Origin: Oscheius tipulae | Lineage: Eukaryota; Nematoda; Chromadorea; Rhabditida; Rhabditidae | Direction: 5' to 3' | Length of the DNA: 64,000 bases | Assembly (NCBI GenBank): GCA_037178975.1 | Contig: JASJZH010000004.1 | Location: forward strand, 4,650,001-4,714,000 | Shown here: positions 17,057-28,364 of the stretch, piece by piece | How positions within the stretch are numbered: position 1 is the stretch's first letter | Layout of the letters: every line of letters begins with the position of its first letter | The notes under the pieces: generated by a model | Databases searched by the model: none | Told to the model about the DNA's origin: nothing | What the model saw: only the letters and a program-made list of their open reading frames with translations | Made by a program: the position numbers and the translations under genes

Positions 17057-17936
17057 GCTCTAAATAGAAGTTTGTTATTTGGTTCTACAGACTCAAAATG
17101 CATGAGAAACCTCTAAAAAGCGGGGATTTAAAGACGAGGATACACCACCGGAGACCATGTCGGCTGACCGCAAACAGCGCCTCCGAGTCAAACAAAGAGC
17201 AGCCAAAAGGCTGTCTCAGCCGGCTGACGGATTCACAAAAAGCATGCTTAGCAGACTTTCCGTGGACAGCTCCAACACAAAGGATCATTGAAAGAGACAA
17301 ATCTTAGTTATTGCAAGATCTAAGACCACTCCCTTAGAAGACCCTTGAGATGGGCTATCGTCTATTGCTTGGCTACCACTAGTCGTAGGAACCAACGGTA
17401 TCTTTGATGGGTTGGGCAGAGAGGAAAGAGGAGAGAGTACAACTGCCGCGGAACGAAGAGCCACGGACGGCCCGCGGGTTCGAAGCAAGAATGACCCCGG
17501 GAAGACCAGATCGTCCCAATTCGGACTCGAGTGCTTCTATTTTCTGGAGGCTTGAAGAGAGTAAGCCGGTCGGAGAGGGCCAAAAGACTGCTCCGCCCTG
17601 ACTCATGGACTGTTTGTCCATTCGAATCGTCGCCATTGTTCAGCCAGCCCCCGAGGGCGACGAGAGGATTCCAGCCGAGATCGCATGTTGTTGTAGGGCA
17701 GAAATATCTTTTTTTGGAAGCAACTCTCTGACACTTGATATTTTCGGAAACGAACAAAACATGACTTTCATTCGCTTTCGCTCCGACACGCTGTCATAAT
17801 ATCAGGACGCTATACATTTTTACGGAAGTTCTGTTGGATTCCTTCCTTTCTTTCCCACGACTCCGTCCATCAAAACGACTTGCGACAAATCCCTTCTAGT
17901 CACTGAAGGGTGTCATTCGCTTGCTTCTCCGCAGCT
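17057..17936. other. Intergenic, divergent promoter region
   Basis: Lies between the head of the astacin gene (minus) and the head of the acid phosphatase gene (plus), so it probably carries both promoters. Overlapping open frames at 17362-17757 on both strands show no splice structure or family resemblance. I see no repeat or RNA gene. Confidence 0.5.
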
Positions 17937-19418
17937 ATGAGGTGAGTTCAGAGTAACGGATTATTTTGGGCTCTCTTCAGAGTACAACTCTACTTATGGC
18001 TACTCTTTCAATGCTGCTCTGCTAAAGTCATTCAAATCTTTGTTCTTTGGAGACACGGAGATCGCGCTCCAGGAGAACTTCCCTATCCAAGCGATGCTTA
18101 CAATGAATCTTTTTGGCCTCGAGGATGGGATCAGCTCACTGAGGAGGGAATTCGCCAGACTCATTCATTGGGGAAATGGCTCCGAAACAAATACGTCTTC
18201 GAGAATCCTCTATTGTCCGAAGAGTTCAATCGAAAAGAGGTATTTTAAAATACAACTGAAGTAAATAAAGTAAAGATTCTATTCCGAAGTTCCAATGCAG
18301 ACCGCGCAATCGAGTCGGCTCAAGGAGTCGCGGCTGGTCTCTTTCCGGCCAAAAGTTCAAAAATCTGGGCGAATCCTTCCGATCCAGTGGGATGGCAGCC
18401 CGTGCCCATATTTTCTGCCACATATGGTGTTGAAGATCCTGTGAGTTCTAAACTTGAGAGAATTATGTTTATAGCTCCTACGACCGACGGGAGTGGAATG
18501 TCCAATGGTCAAGGCATTGATCAACAGCAGAACAGAAAGCCTAGCTCATTCCATAAACTCGGAATACAGGGATCTTTTCCAACTTCTTGCCAATCACACA
18601 GGAATTCCGAAAATCTCTTTTAAAAACGTCAAAAAGCTTCATGGAATCACGATTGAGGTCAGCTAATTGAATTCATCAGATCTTCCTCAGATGCTACATG
18701 ACCTTGAACAGCCCAGTTGGGTCTTTGATCTCTGGAATGGTTCTCGCATAATTGACCATATTCACGAGCTCAAACGGATCAATCGGTTGAGCAATTTTGA
18801 CAGCAAAGAGAAGGCTAGAGTGCGGTCAGTTCTGCTCGTTTTGACCCGAATGATTTATCTTCAGAGCAGGGTTTCTCTTGAACGACATAGCAGTCAATCT
18901 CGAGTTTACGAGTAGAGGATTATTAACGAGGAAAGCTTTTATGTATTCCTCCGTAGGTCTTTCCAAAGTGTGGACGAGAGAATAGTTTCAGCATGATGGA
19001 ACAGTAAATTCTTTGATGTACAGTCTTGGGATTGGCAACAATCTCCTTGTACCCTATGCTGCAGCTGTAATTACAGAAGTCCACTTGGAGGAGAATCAGT
19101 ATTTTGTTCGGGTTTGTATTGATGATCTATTGAGCAGAGAATCACATTTCAGATGTTGTACAAGAACGAAACCGACCGAAGCCATTCTCTCATCCTTCCC
19201 GGCTGCTCCGAAGTATGTCCACTAACTGCATTCCTCAACGGAATTGAAAGCTTGCGAATAAGCAGCCTACAGAAAGTGAAAGAAGTAAAGAAACTGCTGC
19301 TTCTTTAAAACGAGTGCATTTTCAGGTGTGTCGGCTTGCATCTTCGACGTCCTCTCCGACCTCTTCGACCACCTTCGTCGTTCTGTTTGTGGGAATTTTT
19401 GCATTCTTGTCTTTGTGA
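17937..19418 (+). CDS. Histidine acid phosphatase, secreted or membrane-anchored
   Basis: Branch-2 histidine phosphatase. Exon 1 contributes only ATGAG; the joined N-terminus is a signal peptide (VQLYLWLLFQCCSAK) followed by the phosphohistidine motif VLWRHGDRAPG. Further family features are SLGKWLRNKYVFENPLL, FRSSNADRAIESAQGVAAGLF, and the proton-donor motif SHDGTV recovered after removing a short intron near 18950. The C-terminus (SSTTFVVLFVGIFAFLSL) is a hydrophobic tail fitting a membrane anchor, as in several animal acid phosphatases. Lysosomal, surface or secreted location is inferred. An AATAAA-like signal (AAATAAATGC) lies just after the stop, and an inverted-repeat element begins about 60 nt downstream. 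Confidence 0.9.
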
Positions 19419-20896
19419 TCAAATAAATGCATTTCTGTAATATTCGAAAGCATTGAACGGCGTCAAGTTGCCACAACATGACTTGTTAACTTTAATTCGA
19501 CTTGCGAAACTCGCTTATCCCTTGGGGCACACTCGCCTACTGCTCCCGTGTGCTGTTGCTTCTTCTGCTACATTTCAAATCAGGCATTTCCACTTTCTCT
19601 TCAAATGTTTGTAACTCTTTTGCTCTAACTCTCAGTTAGCATTCTCTCTCACCTTAACTAGGATCTGGGGCATTCCCGTGCAACCCAGTTCCAAATACTT
19701 TGAGGATTTAGTCTTAGGGCCGCATCGGGCTGAGGTAGTGCTCTTCGAAGTGATCAAATCAGATGTTAGAGACTGGAGTGGTGTCGAGGTATGTGAGGCT
19801 GGTTGAAGTCCTTCCAAAATAAGCCCGAATAAAAACAAAACAAAATCAAAGAAACGCTAGCCCCGTGATCTTTTCTCCCGACAGTTTACAGACTCTCATA
19901 AAGGTAAAACTTCGACGCAGTTCTTCAAGACACCAAAGGAACTGTAAAAGACGAGAATTGCTGGAAATGCAGTGTGATTGGCTTTGTTGGGAGAGGTCAG
20001 CTCGCAAGTCTGTCCGAAGAATGGTGCTGTAATGAGGATAATCTGGAGCTGCAGCGGGAAGAACATGTGCAGAACCCTGAGTGCTGAACACGTGATTTGG
20101 AGGAGTAGTCTGCCCGATTCCGCTGGAAAGTGCCGCAGAACTGCATTGCTCGGAAAAAGGCCTACTTGGGCGACCCGACTCGTTTTGATTCCACATGAGA
20201 TTTTCGACTCGACGCCCGAGTATACTCGTGTGCAAAAGTTTGGCGACCCCAGAGAATGTGTTTAAAAAAGAACTGCAAGGTCGAGGTACGGGTGTTGATC
20301 CCACGAGCTCAAAATTTGATTTAGGAGAGGAGTCATGCCCATACTGTTTAGAAATCTGTCCTGTCCAGACAGGTTAAGCTGAAATAATGTGATATAACCT
20401 GTCATGACTTGTCGAGATTCTGGGAAAATCAGGCATGACCTCTTCTCCTCTGACTAATCTCGTCAGCGTGTTCACCTATTTGAATTCTTGGATAGGCATT
20501 TGTTCAGTAGCGTACTTTCTTCACATGACACACTGCAGTCTCTGAGACCATAATCATCTATTTGTTCGACAGTGAGCAACTTCGGTACGTTTTTTTCGGT
20601 ATTTAGAAGCTGACTAGAAGGGATCTCTACCAGAATTTGAAAACTGTCGGGAGAAAAGACCACGGGGCTAGCGTTTCTTTGATTTTGTTTTGTTTTGATT
20701 CGGGTTCATTTTGGAAGAACTTCAACCAGCCTCACACACCTCGACACCACTCCAGTCTCTAACATCTGATTTGATCACTCCGAAGAGCACTACCGCAGCC
20801 CGATGCGGCCCTAAGACTAAATCCTCAAAGTATTTGGATCTGGGTTGCACGGGAATGCCCCAGATCCTAGTTAAGGTGAGAGAGAATGCTAACTGA

Positions 20897-21208
20897 CTAG
20901 GGAAGGGTTTTAGTTGCCCGCGGGATATCGAAACGAGGTAGGTGCCATTCGAAAGGGCATTGAAAATGATGGTGTTTCCCAAATTTTCAGCTGCGGAATG
21001 GATGTCTGCTGTCCTCTGGAGCTTTTTCCGTTTCCAGATTTTGAGCTGAATTTGCGCTCTTGGACTTGGATATCCAATGCTTCTTTCAGCGCAAGTGACC
21101 AAGTGGTGCAGAGCCTATGCGCTCCGCTGGAAGCTTTTGGTTTTTGGTTCGAATCCTTTCTTCGGAAAACATTTTTATTTATTTATTTAAAGCGTATTTA
21201 GCTTCTAT
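20897..21208 (+). repeat. Inverted arm C with tRNA-like Pol III boxes
   Basis: Forward copy of the most conserved inverted pair. It contains TGACCAAGTGG (A-box-like, about 21096) and, 50 nt later, GGTTCGAATCC (a perfect B-box, about 21146), followed by an AT-rich tail of ATTT repeats near 21174-21188. This is the head-and-tail layout of a tRNA-derived SINE. The cloverleaf does not fold cleanly, so it is not called a functional tRNA. Confidence 0.65.
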
Positions 21209-21498
21209 CATTGCTTTTTTTTACTGCTGAAAGCTAGAAACTTTAGATAGTCGACCTTCTCATTTCCTAACTTGTTTCTGATATAGTTCGCGCGTTCAAA
21301 TTCGTTTTTCGGGTCGAAGAAATGCTTTTCCGGCCTGGATATGCTTTGCAAAGTTGTTGTTTAACAGATCAAGGGCTACAACTTTGCAATACATTGTCAC
21401 GTAAAAAAATCTTTTCTTAGTCAAAGTGGCTGTGAAGTTGTGCGATACTGGTCGTCACAGTGCTATCCGAAAAAGGGATTTTGTAACAATAAGCAACA

Positions 21499-21809
21499 AT
21501 AGAAGCTAAATACGCTTTAAATAAGTAAATAAAAATGTTTTCCGAAGAAAGGATTCGAACCAAAAACCAAAAGCTTCCAGCGGAGCGCATAGGCTCTGCA
21601 CCACTTGGTCACTTGCGCTGAAAGAAGCATTGGAAATCCAAGTCCAAGAGCGCAAATTCAGCTCAAAATCTGGAAACGGAAAAAGCTCCAGAGGACAGCA
21701 GACATCCATTCCGCAGCTGAAAATTTGGGAAACACCATCATTTTCAATGCCCTTTCGAATGGCACCTACCTCGTTTCGATATCCCGCGGGCAACTAAAAC
21801 CCTTCCCTA
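21499..21809 (-). repeat. Inverted arm C', mirror copy with the same Pol III boxes
   Basis: Reverse-complement copy of 20897-21208 that differs at only a few positions (for example GGATATCC against GGAAATCC). GGATTCGAACC marks the B-box on the minus strand and CCACTTGGTCA the A-box. The two copies are separated by about 290 nt (21209-21498), so a transcript across both would form a long, nearly perfect duplex. Confidence 0.65.
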
Positions 21810-22410
21810 GTGAGAGTTAGAGCAAAAGAGTTACAAACGTTTGATGAGAAAGTGGAAATGCCTGATTTTTTGACAAGTCATGTAAAGCTTTACACCGATA
21901 GTTTGGTATCTCTACCTACATAGTTCCTATTGAGCAGCAAAGTATGTGTAACTAAGCAAAAGAGACCTTATGGTTTGAGTCTGCTCACACCAACTGCTTT
22001 CACTTGCAGCTATTTTGGGAAGAGTAGGAGGAACGCAATTCCGTCTGAACTTGAAACCGTTTCCCCTGCTTCTATTCATAGAACAAATTATCGTGAGTCT
22101 GGTGGATGAGTGACCGAAAAACAGAACTTTGTAAATTTTCCTTCCTGGCTTACAATTAGACGAATGAGAGCCCAAATGTGTTCTACTTGTAGAGCTTCGG
22201 GTATTTAAGAGAAGTAGCAACCACTGTAAGAAACATTCTGTTCACATCCAAAATCAGACGACTTCTTCTTGGGTATTCTTAAAGTAGACGTCAAAGAGAT
22301 ATCCAATTATAAGTATCCATTGAGCCCTCTCGGAAGCCTGGAACTCTGGGCGTCATCGCGCAATCGGTCCTGGGAAAGGAGAAGGAGGTCCGCCCCTTCA
22401 TTCTTCAGAG

Positions 22411-23166
22411 ATGTCGTCGTCCACACTGGTCTCCGCTTTTCTGGCTCTACTCTTTTTCCAGTACAGAACATAGCTTGACAGATGGTAACAATATGTTCAG
22501 ATGTCTATCAACTGCATATGCCCGAGCTTACGGCTACGCCAGTCCCGACGAGGTCAAGCAACTGCTCGTCGAGTAAGTCTTCTAGTTTACTTTCGATACC
22601 TAGTAATCCAGCTGGCCCTGCTTTTATGAAGTCAATTGAACATGTTCTCTGGTTGAAAAGAGCACACACCTTGAAATATGGGTATCTTTTTACGGAAGTG
22701 ATAAAGCTCTCAAATACCAATTACTCTGTGTTCTTGTTTTTTTTCCAATTCAACAAGGATCTGGTCAGTCTCTCTTATTGCTGCGTTTGTGTGGCTCTCG
22801 GAGAAAACTAATTTGTGCTGGGATCTAAAGTCTTATCCCAGGATAACGGACAAAGGACACCATTCTTCCTCTTGGTTTCCTTCAAAAGGGAAGTGGGTCT
22901 CAAAAAAGAAAAGATGTGTTCATGACACCCAGTCTGAAGCACTTATGTGGGAGTGCAATTGGGAGTAAATCTGCGAAAGGAAGGATATGCACACCGGAAT
23001 ACGAAAAGACCACCGACCTCCTAATCATCTGAATTTCAGAATGGAGAGAGGTTCTCTGCGACAGGCCAAACGTGCTCCACACAACATTGACACGAGAGCC
23101 CTCAACCAATTCAAGAACTGCTATTTCTCGCCGATACAGTGTGTCCTGATGGAACGAAGAAGATGA
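22411..23166 (+). CDS. Allatostatin-C/somatostatin-like neuropeptide precursor
   Basis: The ATG follows TTCTTCAG. The signal peptide (SSTLVSAFLALLFFQCLSTAYA) is interrupted by a 40 nt intron, followed by EVKQLLVDNPAGPAF, a KR dibasic site and a last exon after TTTCAG at 23039. That exon gives MERGSLRQAKRAPHN, then the C-terminal peptide NQFKNCYFSPIQCVLM before ERRR and the stop. The core CYFSPIQC has the cysteine spacing (C-x6-C) and CYF-P-I pattern of arthropod allatostatin C (CYFNPISC), with a predicted disulfide ring. The AKR before APHN is a possible cleavage site. Total about 105 residues, a usual precursor size. One intron (about 22683-23039) was chosen for phase; an alternative exon in that gap stays open for about 70 codons. 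Confidence 0.72.
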
Positions 23167-23312
23167 CATTTGAACAGAGAAAAATAGTTGAATAAACTAT
23201 AACAGTGTTGTTCAAGTGGCGTTCTCACGACAGTCGAGAATTGCCTATTAGGTCCTTTTCATTCTGTTGGATATTCCCAGGACGATTGGAAGATGAAATC
23301 CTCTTTATACGT

Positions 23313-24383
23313 CTATGCATGATTGAGACCATGAATCTCGCTCAACTTATGGCGAATATCAGTTATTGACACCTGTGTCTGTGATTCGCATTCTTCAGCT
23401 GGAGTAGGACTGCCAAAGAGGTTCGGAACGGTCTCGCCACCAATTTCCGATAATAGACCAGCCTATGTTTTTGAGGGTTAATTAAAAAGAGCGCCGGGCT
23501 ACCAAATAGCGTGTGTCACGTATCCAACAAAACACTGGACTGCCCGAATCGCCCTAAAAGATGTTGGAGATAGGTCTAAAATCTCTACCTGACAGAAATG
23601 AGTTTGCTCTGAAAGATAGCGTCCAGCTAGCACTGGATGACTGTACCCTTCCTCGTTGAAGAACAAGCGAAGAAAACCTCTTTTTGGATAACGTGAGTAC
23701 TGGTTGTCTGAGTTTTATAGTTCATCTTAGTTCCAAGACTACCTACTTTCGTCGATTCCGAATCCAGATGCGTAGCACAGAGCTCCATCCAATTCTTGGT
23801 CTGATAAAGGCAGGACAGACGAACGAACACGATTGGAGAGATCCAGGTGCGTTGAAAGTGAGGGTAGCACGGCGAGGTGTGGGCTGTGAGATCCACGAAC
23901 ATCGAATGGTTTTCGGGAAACTACGACAGCCAGATCGTCGTTGATGTCGTGACCCTGCTCTCAAGTGAATTCTATGTGAACAGACTCTGTTACAGTTTGA
24001 GAAAGTACGAAGAATGTTTTTGTAGAGAATGTGAATTCATTTTCGTCAGGTAATAGTCGATCGTAGTCGGCAAGAGACACATTCACTTCCGTTGCTCTAA
24101 ACCAGCTGTTAGTATCCTGTACAAAATACACTACAACTTGTTTCCGTTTCCATAGAGACAGTGTTTTGAGGTCAATATGGTGGTTGGATTGACTATGACA
24201 CCACCGCAAAGGACAGTTACTGTCCGACCAGATTCCAGAAAGGAAATGGTCAAAGTTGCACTTGACAACATTTCTACAAACAGATCTATCTTTAGAGGCT
24301 ATCTTACCCTCATAAGCTACATTGCTGCCAAAGAGTACAGCTTCGGCTAAAGGAAATAGAAGCAGAAGTGGGAAAGTTAACAT
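23313..24383 (-). CDS. Secreted trypsin-like serine protease
   Basis: Chymotrypsin-fold (S1) protease. Signal peptide MLTFPLLLLFPLAEA, then exons giving VLCGGVIVNPTTILTSKHC (histidine region), ATEVNVSLADYDRLLPDEN, INDDLAVVSRKPFDV (aspartate), CYASGFGIDE, and after a small intron FCQGDSGSPVFC (serine), ending about 55 residues later. The catalytic triad is complete. Two oddities: the usual AAHC around the histidine is SKHC, and there is no clear IVGG-type activation site; the mature part seems to start soon after the signal peptide (VLFGSNVAYEE). Introns are about 35-45 nt. The gene begins 84 nt after the stop of an upstream GPCR gene on the same strand. Confidence 0.8.
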
Positions 24384-24467
24384 AGGAAATGTTAATATTT
24401 GTTTTGACTATTCAGTCAGCCGCCCGCTTGAACAATCAAAGATCTTTTATCACAAACTAGGCACAAT

Positions 24468-25911
24468 CATCGATAATCGTAAGGAGAGAGCATGGGTTTC
24501 AGTCCGTTAGATGTCTCGTCAAAAGACATTTTCGGTGGGGCGAAGCGTATCACAAAGAAGAGGTCCTAAACGATATTAAGTATGGGAAAAAACAGTCTCA
24601 CTCACCCGGAATCCACGAGTAAAGATGAAGGCTATCAACGGGACTATCAAGGCGTTTATGTTCATCAGCAGATTCGAGGTGTCGACTAACCACATCATTT
24701 CCATCGCATCGTTAATCAGGTTATCGGCAATTATCCTATAATCAGAAAAATTAAAGAGAAAGAGTAGGAAGCATACATAAATAGACGTATTGATGCACTG
24801 AGTGTGGAACATAGTAAGAAGGCCACGAAGACACACACTGTCATCAATGCTGTTCTGAACTCGGCATTTCGACGAGACGGTTGCACATGGAGTTGTTCTG
24901 TGCGAAGAAGACGAGCCGTGTTCAGATTGAGCCAGAAGAGGAAGGTGATCGGAAGGGCATAAACGATGACCCCGTAGAGAAGACCCTCTTGAATCAGTTT
25001 ATAGAGCCAGTGATCTCTCAATTCGGTGCTCACAACTGCCATTTGTCGCTCGTCCCACTTCAGTTCCCAGAATCGAATCACATTCAACACTGTAACTTGT
25101 TTCGAAGGATGTTATGAGAAAGCCTACAAATAGCCAGAATGACCACGCACGTGACTGCTCCTTTACAGCGACGGACACAGGCCAATCTCATTTTCCACGG
25201 ATTTGAAGGATGACAGATAGCCTGGAGTGGGGGTGGTATTTGTTTTGGAGCTTAAGCTAAATTGTAACCTGAAACCGCTGAGCACATATAAGAAGAAGCA
25301 GCCAGATTGCCGAGTAGTTGATAGAAAGAAGTAACGGATATCCATAAAGGATAGAGAAAGAGTTCAACTGTCTCAATTGTTGGGCCTCGAGTGGGTGTTT
25401 TTCGCTGATGAACTGAAACCTCCAAAGTGAGCTCTGGTCTCCACTTTCATCATAACCATTAACAAGTCCACCTAGTGAGTTCAACTCACGAGATCATTTG
25501 GTTTTATCCCGTCGGTGAAAAGAGCAGATTCTCAAAACTCTCGTTCACCCATAGGATTGTTCCGTTTCCTAGATGACACACGAAACAAAGAGTACCTGTT
25601 CGAATCCCGGAAGGATGATGACAAAGACAGAAAGAAGAAGTTGGAGAGCATTACATGCTGACAACGCGGCAAGATATGTTAAAAGGGAAGTCTTGCGGAA
25701 ATAGGCCCTTCGAGAAACACTGAAAAGCTTTTTTGTACAATTGTTGAGCAATACCTGAGGAAGATGGCAATACAGCTGCAGTTGAGGACGAATCCGATGG
25801 AACAGAGCAGCGGCTCGACATAAACAATCAGTACACAGCTAAAATACCGTGATTACTATCTCGTCGGGAGACTCACTTGACATAAAAGTATTCGGTGGCG
25901 TTACAGAACAT
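24468..25911 (-). CDS. FMRFamide-receptor-like class A GPCR (first copy)
   Basis: Seven-transmembrane receptor assembled from about eight exons: short N-terminus with NAT, TM1 (CSIGFVLNCSCIAIFL), TM2 (LLTYLAALSACNALQLLLSV), TM3 (YSAIWLLLLICAQRFQAICHP), TM4 region, VLNVIRFWELKWDER (the FMRFa-receptor-like xNxxRFWE motif), TM5 (GLLYGVIVYALPITFLFWLN), TM6 (FRTALMTVCVFVAFLLCST), TM7 (NINALIVPLIAFIFTRGFR). The E/DRY motif is degenerate (AQRF) and NPxxY is NALIV. The C-tail is DLFFVIRF followed by about 25 residues. The start used is MFCNATEYF at 25911; an upstream exon is possible. Ligand unknown, though a neuropeptide is likely for this group. It lies 84 nt upstream of the trypsin-like gene. Confidence 0.75.
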
Positions 25912-27482
25912 CGAGAGTGTCAAATAGTGAGTTGGCCAGCTGAAACAACAATAATGATGGATGAAGGGGGATAGAGAGATAAGTGTTCCCCAGACAAGCC
26001 AAGAAGTGTACTTGTTGTAAGTCACAGCTCTTAGAAATCATCACCAATTTCATTTGCCCATTGGCTAAACTCAATTTACGCGGTTACATATCCGTTTTCT
26101 GGGCTTGCGCTGTCTGACTCGAGAGGAGAAGAAAACAATTTTTAGAGAAAATTATGCAGCTAGAATGTTGGATGAGTGAGTAGCACGCAGTTAGAGATCA
26201 GAGAGTATGACCAGAGAGATTGAGCTGCTTTCACGGTTCATGCATGCTGGATCATCTGTTTGATGAATTGCCTAAGGCACGGCTCCTAGTATGAGTGACG
26301 CGATTTCAAGCTACATAAGAAGAAAAGAACAAACATATGTGACCCTTGGAAAATATCTGCTCCAAAAATTTGTCCTTTTCTGCTCAGTAAAGCAAGACTC
26401 ACACGTGGACTCGGGAGCAATTAGCCGTAAAGAAAGAGGAACAAGTATCAGAGAAGGCGACTAAATTGCATTTCCGCTTCCGAAGTTGTGCTTCAATGGG
26501 GCCTGGTCAGAAAAGACTCTTCAAGAAGACGATAACACAATTATGCTCTGCACAGTTGTTTTCCTCCGTCTCTTTTCTGATTATGGACGAAAGTTTCTCA
26601 CATCTTCCACAAATTGGATAACAAGACACGAGTGGAGAGCCAGAACGGTTGGGTAGTGTGAAAGGAGTGAGCGAATAATTCAACAGAAAGAGTTCCCAAA
26701 ACGCGGGACTAGCCTAATTGAGCCACTAAAGCAGTCAGGTTTGTTGTGAGTTGAATGGACGTCGAAACAAGTGGTGCGTCTGCTCAAATTGGCAATACAA
26801 GTCTCTAACCTTTGTGGCTCGATTACTTGCAAGCGTCAGAATTGCAAAGTGAGTCTGCCAATGATTAGAGGTCATTCAGTTCGAGATCTATTGTCAAGAG
26901 GAAGATAAGGACTCTCGAGGGAAGACACTTAGCTCCGAGTTTATGGAGAGATGTTCCTAACTACTTTGTTGACTCTCTGACGACAAAGTTTCCAGAGTAT
27001 GTGGGAAACTGCGAAGGAATAAAGCCACAGCTGATTAATTAATTGATTATGGCCAAATGCGGCCACAACTTCCCAGTAAATGAACAGGAAGTTAGAGGGC
27101 TCTCAAATGAACACTCTATGTGAAGTGTCTGATTAGGTGCTGTCGTCTAGTTTCTTCTTCTTTATTACCTCATCTGACTTTATGCTCACTTCGAGAACAG
27201 ATCAGATTCAGTTTCTATTAGCTAACCTTCAGGGACAGACCCAACTCAATGCTTTTCAAATAATTTCGTTGGAAATTAACTTTGGTTTTTTTGACATTTT
27301 AGTATTTTCTTTCACCGAGCTAGTTATAGCCAATTGCCTCTATATATAGCGTAGTTCCATTTTCACTATGCCTTTCCTCTTCATATCCGTAAAATGGTTT
27401 CACGCATTTTCACATTGACGCGCTATTAGTTGATTTCAAAATTTGTGGCTTTTTTTGGTGTATCTGATTTTTGCTCAAATAT
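25912..27482. other. 1.6 kb intergenic, nothing recognised
   Basis: Between the GPCR head (minus) and TSR3 head (plus). AT-rich, with no coding exon chain, repeat or RNA gene seen. It should hold the promoter of the seven-gene plus-strand array. Confidence 0.5.
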
Positions 27483-28364
27483 ATGGCACGCGGAAACGGC
27501 CAACGCAGAAAAGGAGGAAGAAATTCTGTTCGACGACGAGGTAAATTCGTTCTTACTGTTTCTATGACCGGATTTCTCTAGGTGAGCGGCAGATCGTCGA
27601 AGAATCACTTCCTCAACCAGCAGAGGAAGAAGAAGAAAGCAGTGGTTCAGACGATGATAACGAATCTAGTTCCAGCGGCGAAGAAGCCGTGGAAATTCCC
27701 TGTCGCTTGATAATGTACGACTTCAATCAATGTGATCCAAAAAGATGCTCGGGACGAAAATTACTCAGAATGGGCATGATCGAAGATGTACCTTCTTTTT
27801 CTATCTTCTTTTATTCTCTTCTTCTTAGGTTAAGTTAGGAGCTCGTTTTCCCGGTCTTGTGCTGAGCCCAACTGGAACGTTGACTCTATCTCCCCAAGAT
27901 AAAGAATTTATCATGCAAAACGGACTTGGCGTAGTAGATTGTTCGTGGAAAGAGGTGGAACGAACACCTCTTCACAAAGTCCGTGCTCCAGAACACAGGC
28001 TCCTACCATATCTCGTAGCAGGTTTGCGATATTGTCTCTTCCAATATATTATGCTTTTTTAGCCAATTCAGTGAATTATGGAAAGCCATGCCATCTCAAT
28101 TGTGCCGAAGCTCTAGCTGCAGGTCTTTATATTTGTGGAGAGGCCGCAGCAGCTGGTGCTTTAATGGAGAAGTTCACTTGGGGACCACACTTCATCGAAC
28201 TGAACAAGGAACTTTTGGATATGTACGCGGAATGTTCGAACTCTGAAGAGGTTATTGCCTGTCAAAAACGCTACCTTGAACGAATCGACAAAGAAGCGGC
28301 TGAAAGATCAAAAGAAATCGACCTGCCACCCTCTGAAAGTGAGTCGGAAGAAGACAATGTATGA
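27483..28364 (+). CDS. TSR3: TSR3, 18S rRNA aminocarboxypropyltransferase
   Basis: Transfers the aminocarboxypropyl group from S-adenosylmethionine in the last step of the hypermodified pseudouridine of 18S rRNA during late 40S maturation. Basic start ([19 protein letters not shown]), acidic stretch ([18 protein letters not shown]), then the SPOUT-like core: [61 protein letters not shown] and [15 protein letters not shown], all characteristic TSR3 motifs. It ends in ITF-free acidic ESESEEDNV. About 245 residues, usual for metazoan members. First gene of the operon-like array; AATAAA lies about 45 nt after the stop. Confidence 0.95.

Larger units (their letters stand above)
19477..21882. mobile_element. 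2.4 kb inverted-repeat (foldback-like) element
   Basis: Outer ends share CATGACTTGT (19477-19486) and its reverse complement (21873-21882). Inside, a block at 19580-19634 (starting TCAGGCATTTCC) recurs inverted at 21811-21864. Two further inverted pairs are nested: about 19632-19887 against 20645-20894, and about 20897-21208 against 21499-21809. The last pair is nearly identical. The left end has about 85 nt more between the terminal motif and TCAGGCATT than the right end, and a third copy of the motif lies at about 20403. No transposase-like protein and no clear target duplication were found, so it is most likely non-autonomous. Placement directly behind the acid phosphatase gene may affect its 3' end. 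Confidence 0.75.

Noticed and set aside
17362-17757. Overlapping open frames on both strands in the astacin/phosphatase spacer.
   Set aside because: Both strands are equally open with no splice structure, a sign of local composition rather than coding.
21075-21165. A tRNA gene (A-box and B-box with GGTTCGAATCC) inside the inverted repeat.
   Set aside because: Box spacing is about 5 nt longer than in standard tRNAs and no clean acceptor or anticodon stem can be drawn; treated as a tRNA-derived repeat head.
20914-21793. A pair of identical 95-residue open frames on opposite strands.
   Set aside because: They are the two arms of the inverted repeat and have no protein features; the identity comes from the repeat, not from a gene pair.
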